A DNA stretch of 6,177 nt, taken from assembly GCA_027451305.1 (NCBI GenBank), contig DAIDJQ010000108.1, forward strand, positions 1 through 6,177, in the 5' to 3' direction. Source of the stretch: Cellulomonas sp. (GTDB taxonomy: Bacteria > Actinomycetota > Actinomycetes > Actinomycetales > Cellulomonadaceae). Below, one piece after another: positions 5,402-6,177 of the stretch. Position 1 is the stretch's first letter; every line of letters begins with the position of its first letter. The position numbers and the translations under genes are program-made. The notes beneath the pieces are model-generated. The model saw only the letters and a program-made list of their open reading frames with translations. It ran no database searches and was not told where the DNA came from.

Positions 5402-5445
5402 CGGGGCTCGCGACCATCCGGCAGGCCGCTGTCGGCGCGGCCTGG

Positions 5446-5451
5446 CACGCT
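5446..5451 (+). promoter_or_regulatory. Weak candidate -10 box before glgX
   Basis: CACGCT lies 6 nt before the glgX ATG. It fits TANNNT except for the first base. No Shine-Dalgarno precedes the ATG, so a leaderless start is plausible but less supported than at 2898 or 3812. Confidence 0.3.
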
Positions 5452-5457
5452 GAGCCC

Positions 5458-6177
5458 ATGGTCATCTGGCCCGGACATCCCTATCCGCTCGGCGCGACGT
5501 ACGACGGCGCGGGCACCAACTTCGCTCTGTTCTCCGAGGTCGCGGAGCGGGTGGAGCTCTGCCTGATCGACGCGGACGGGACCGAGCGCCGGGTGGACCT
5601 GCCCGAGGTCGACGCCTTCGTCTGGCACGGGTACGTCCCCGCCGTGGCCCCCGGCCAGCGGTACGGCTACCGCGTGCACGGCCCGTACGACCCGGCGCGC
5701 GGTCAGCGGTGCGATCCCTCGAAGCTGCTCCTCGACCCCTACGCCAAGGCCGTCGACGGCCAGGTCGACGGGCACGAGTCGCTGTACTCCTACCGGTTCT
5801 CCGACCCGTCGCAGCGCAACGTGCTCGACTCGGCGCCGCACACCATGACCGGCATCGTGGTCAACCCGTTCTTCGACTGGGGCCACGACCGCCCGCCGCA
5901 GCACGAGTACCACAGGTCGGTCATCTACGAGGCCCACGTCAAGGGCTTGACCCAGCGGCACCCTGCGGTGCCGAAGGAGCTGCGCGGCACCTACTCCGCG
6001 CTCGGCCACCCCGCGGTGATCGAGCACCTGTCGTCCCTCGGGGTGACGGCCGTCGAGCTGATGCCGGTGCACCAGTTCGTGCAGGACCCCGCCCTCGTCG
6101 AGCGCGGGCTGTCCAACTACTGGGGCTACAACACCATCGGGTTCTTCGCCCCCCACAACGGGTACGCGGCCTTCGCC
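5458..6177 (+). CDS. glgX: Glycogen debranching enzyme GlgX, N-terminal part
   Basis: GlgX is a cytoplasmic GH13 isoamylase-type enzyme that hydrolyses alpha-1,6 branches left after glycogen phosphorylase action, in glycogen breakdown. In actinobacteria it is often linked to trehalose synthesis. The first 240 residues are present and the frame is open to the window end; full-length enzymes are about 700 residues. An N-terminal CBM48 domain spans about 8-95 (YPLGATYDGAGTNFALFSE, then GQRYGYRVHGPYDP at 66-79). The catalytic barrel starts near 155 with VIYEAHVKGLT, followed by VELMPVHQF (199-207) and NYWGYNTIGFFAP (220-232), all typical of GlgX/TreX. The catalytic Asp, Glu and Asp lie beyond the window. 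The start MVIWPGHPYPLGA matches relatives that begin just ahead of CBM48. There is no Shine-Dalgarno. A 79-nt gap separates it from the transporter gene. Confidence 0.93.
   Translation, partial: MVIWPGHPYPLGATYDGAGTNFALFSEVAERVELCLIDADGTERRVDLPEVDAFVWHGYVPAVAPGQRYGYRVHGPYDPARGQRCDPSKLLLDPYAKAVDGQVDGHESLYSYRFSDPSQRNVLDSAPHTMTGIVVNPFFDWGHDRPPQHEYHRSVIYEAHVKGLTQRHPAVPKELRGTYSALGHPAVIEHLSSLGVTAVELMPVHQFVQDPALVERGLSNYWGYNTIGFFAPHNGYAAFA

Noticed and set aside
5185..6156. 323-codon minus-strand frame opposite glgX
   Set aside because: The plus strand encodes an unmistakable GlgX N-terminus. The minus frame is a codon-bias shadow rich in Val/Arg/Gly.

Overview
The window is very GC-rich, with codon third positions almost always G or C. 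Genes are tightly packed, GTG starts are common, there are GTGA stop/start overlaps, and several starts lack a Shine-Dalgarno but sit just behind a TANNNT-like box. Together with the protein types (LigD-type polymerase, Dps with a basic tail, App1-family phosphatase, AMIN-like lipoprotein, GlgX), this points to a chromosomal segment of an actinobacterium. Geodermatophilaceae or a close relative is my guess from overall resemblance, not a measured placement. I saw no tRNA, rRNA, CRISPR, transposase or phage gene.

Layout. (1) 3-713 (+): C-terminal four-fifths of a LigD-type NHEJ primase-polymerase domain, cut by the window start. (2) 816-2611 (+): dps (iron-storing, DNA-protecting mini-ferritin) with a strong Shine-Dalgarno. 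It is translationally coupled through a GTGA overlap to an App1-type HAD phosphatase. (3) 2619-2828 (-): a 69-residue very acidic protein of unknown function, convergent with the phosphatase gene (7 nt between stops). (4) 2898-3538 (+): two small genes with metal-binding signatures, the first unknown (CxC...HxxxH) and the second a UBP-type zinc finger protein, overlapping by GTGA. (5) 3539-3811: 273 nt without a credible gene, holding two hairpins (one a 31-nt near-palindrome) and a -10-like box. (6) 3812-5378 (+): a secreted lipoprotein with an AMIN-like domain, then a nine-helix DMT/EamA-type membrane protein. (7) 5458-6177 (+): N-terminal part of the glycogen debranching enzyme GlgX, running off the window end.

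How the genes relate. LigD polymerase and Dps both fit DNA protection and repair under stress, although they are separate transcription units as far as can be seen. The two zinc-finger-like genes look like one operon. The lipoprotein and transporter probably share a transcript. GlgX starts a separate carbohydrate-storage unit.

The points most worth a second look are: a 21-of-22-nt direct repeat bracketing the transporter gene; four starts that share a -10-like box exactly 6 nt before the start codon; the overlapping pair of small zinc-finger-like genes; and the near-palindrome at 3725-3755. I did not find a clear new defence or mobile system.
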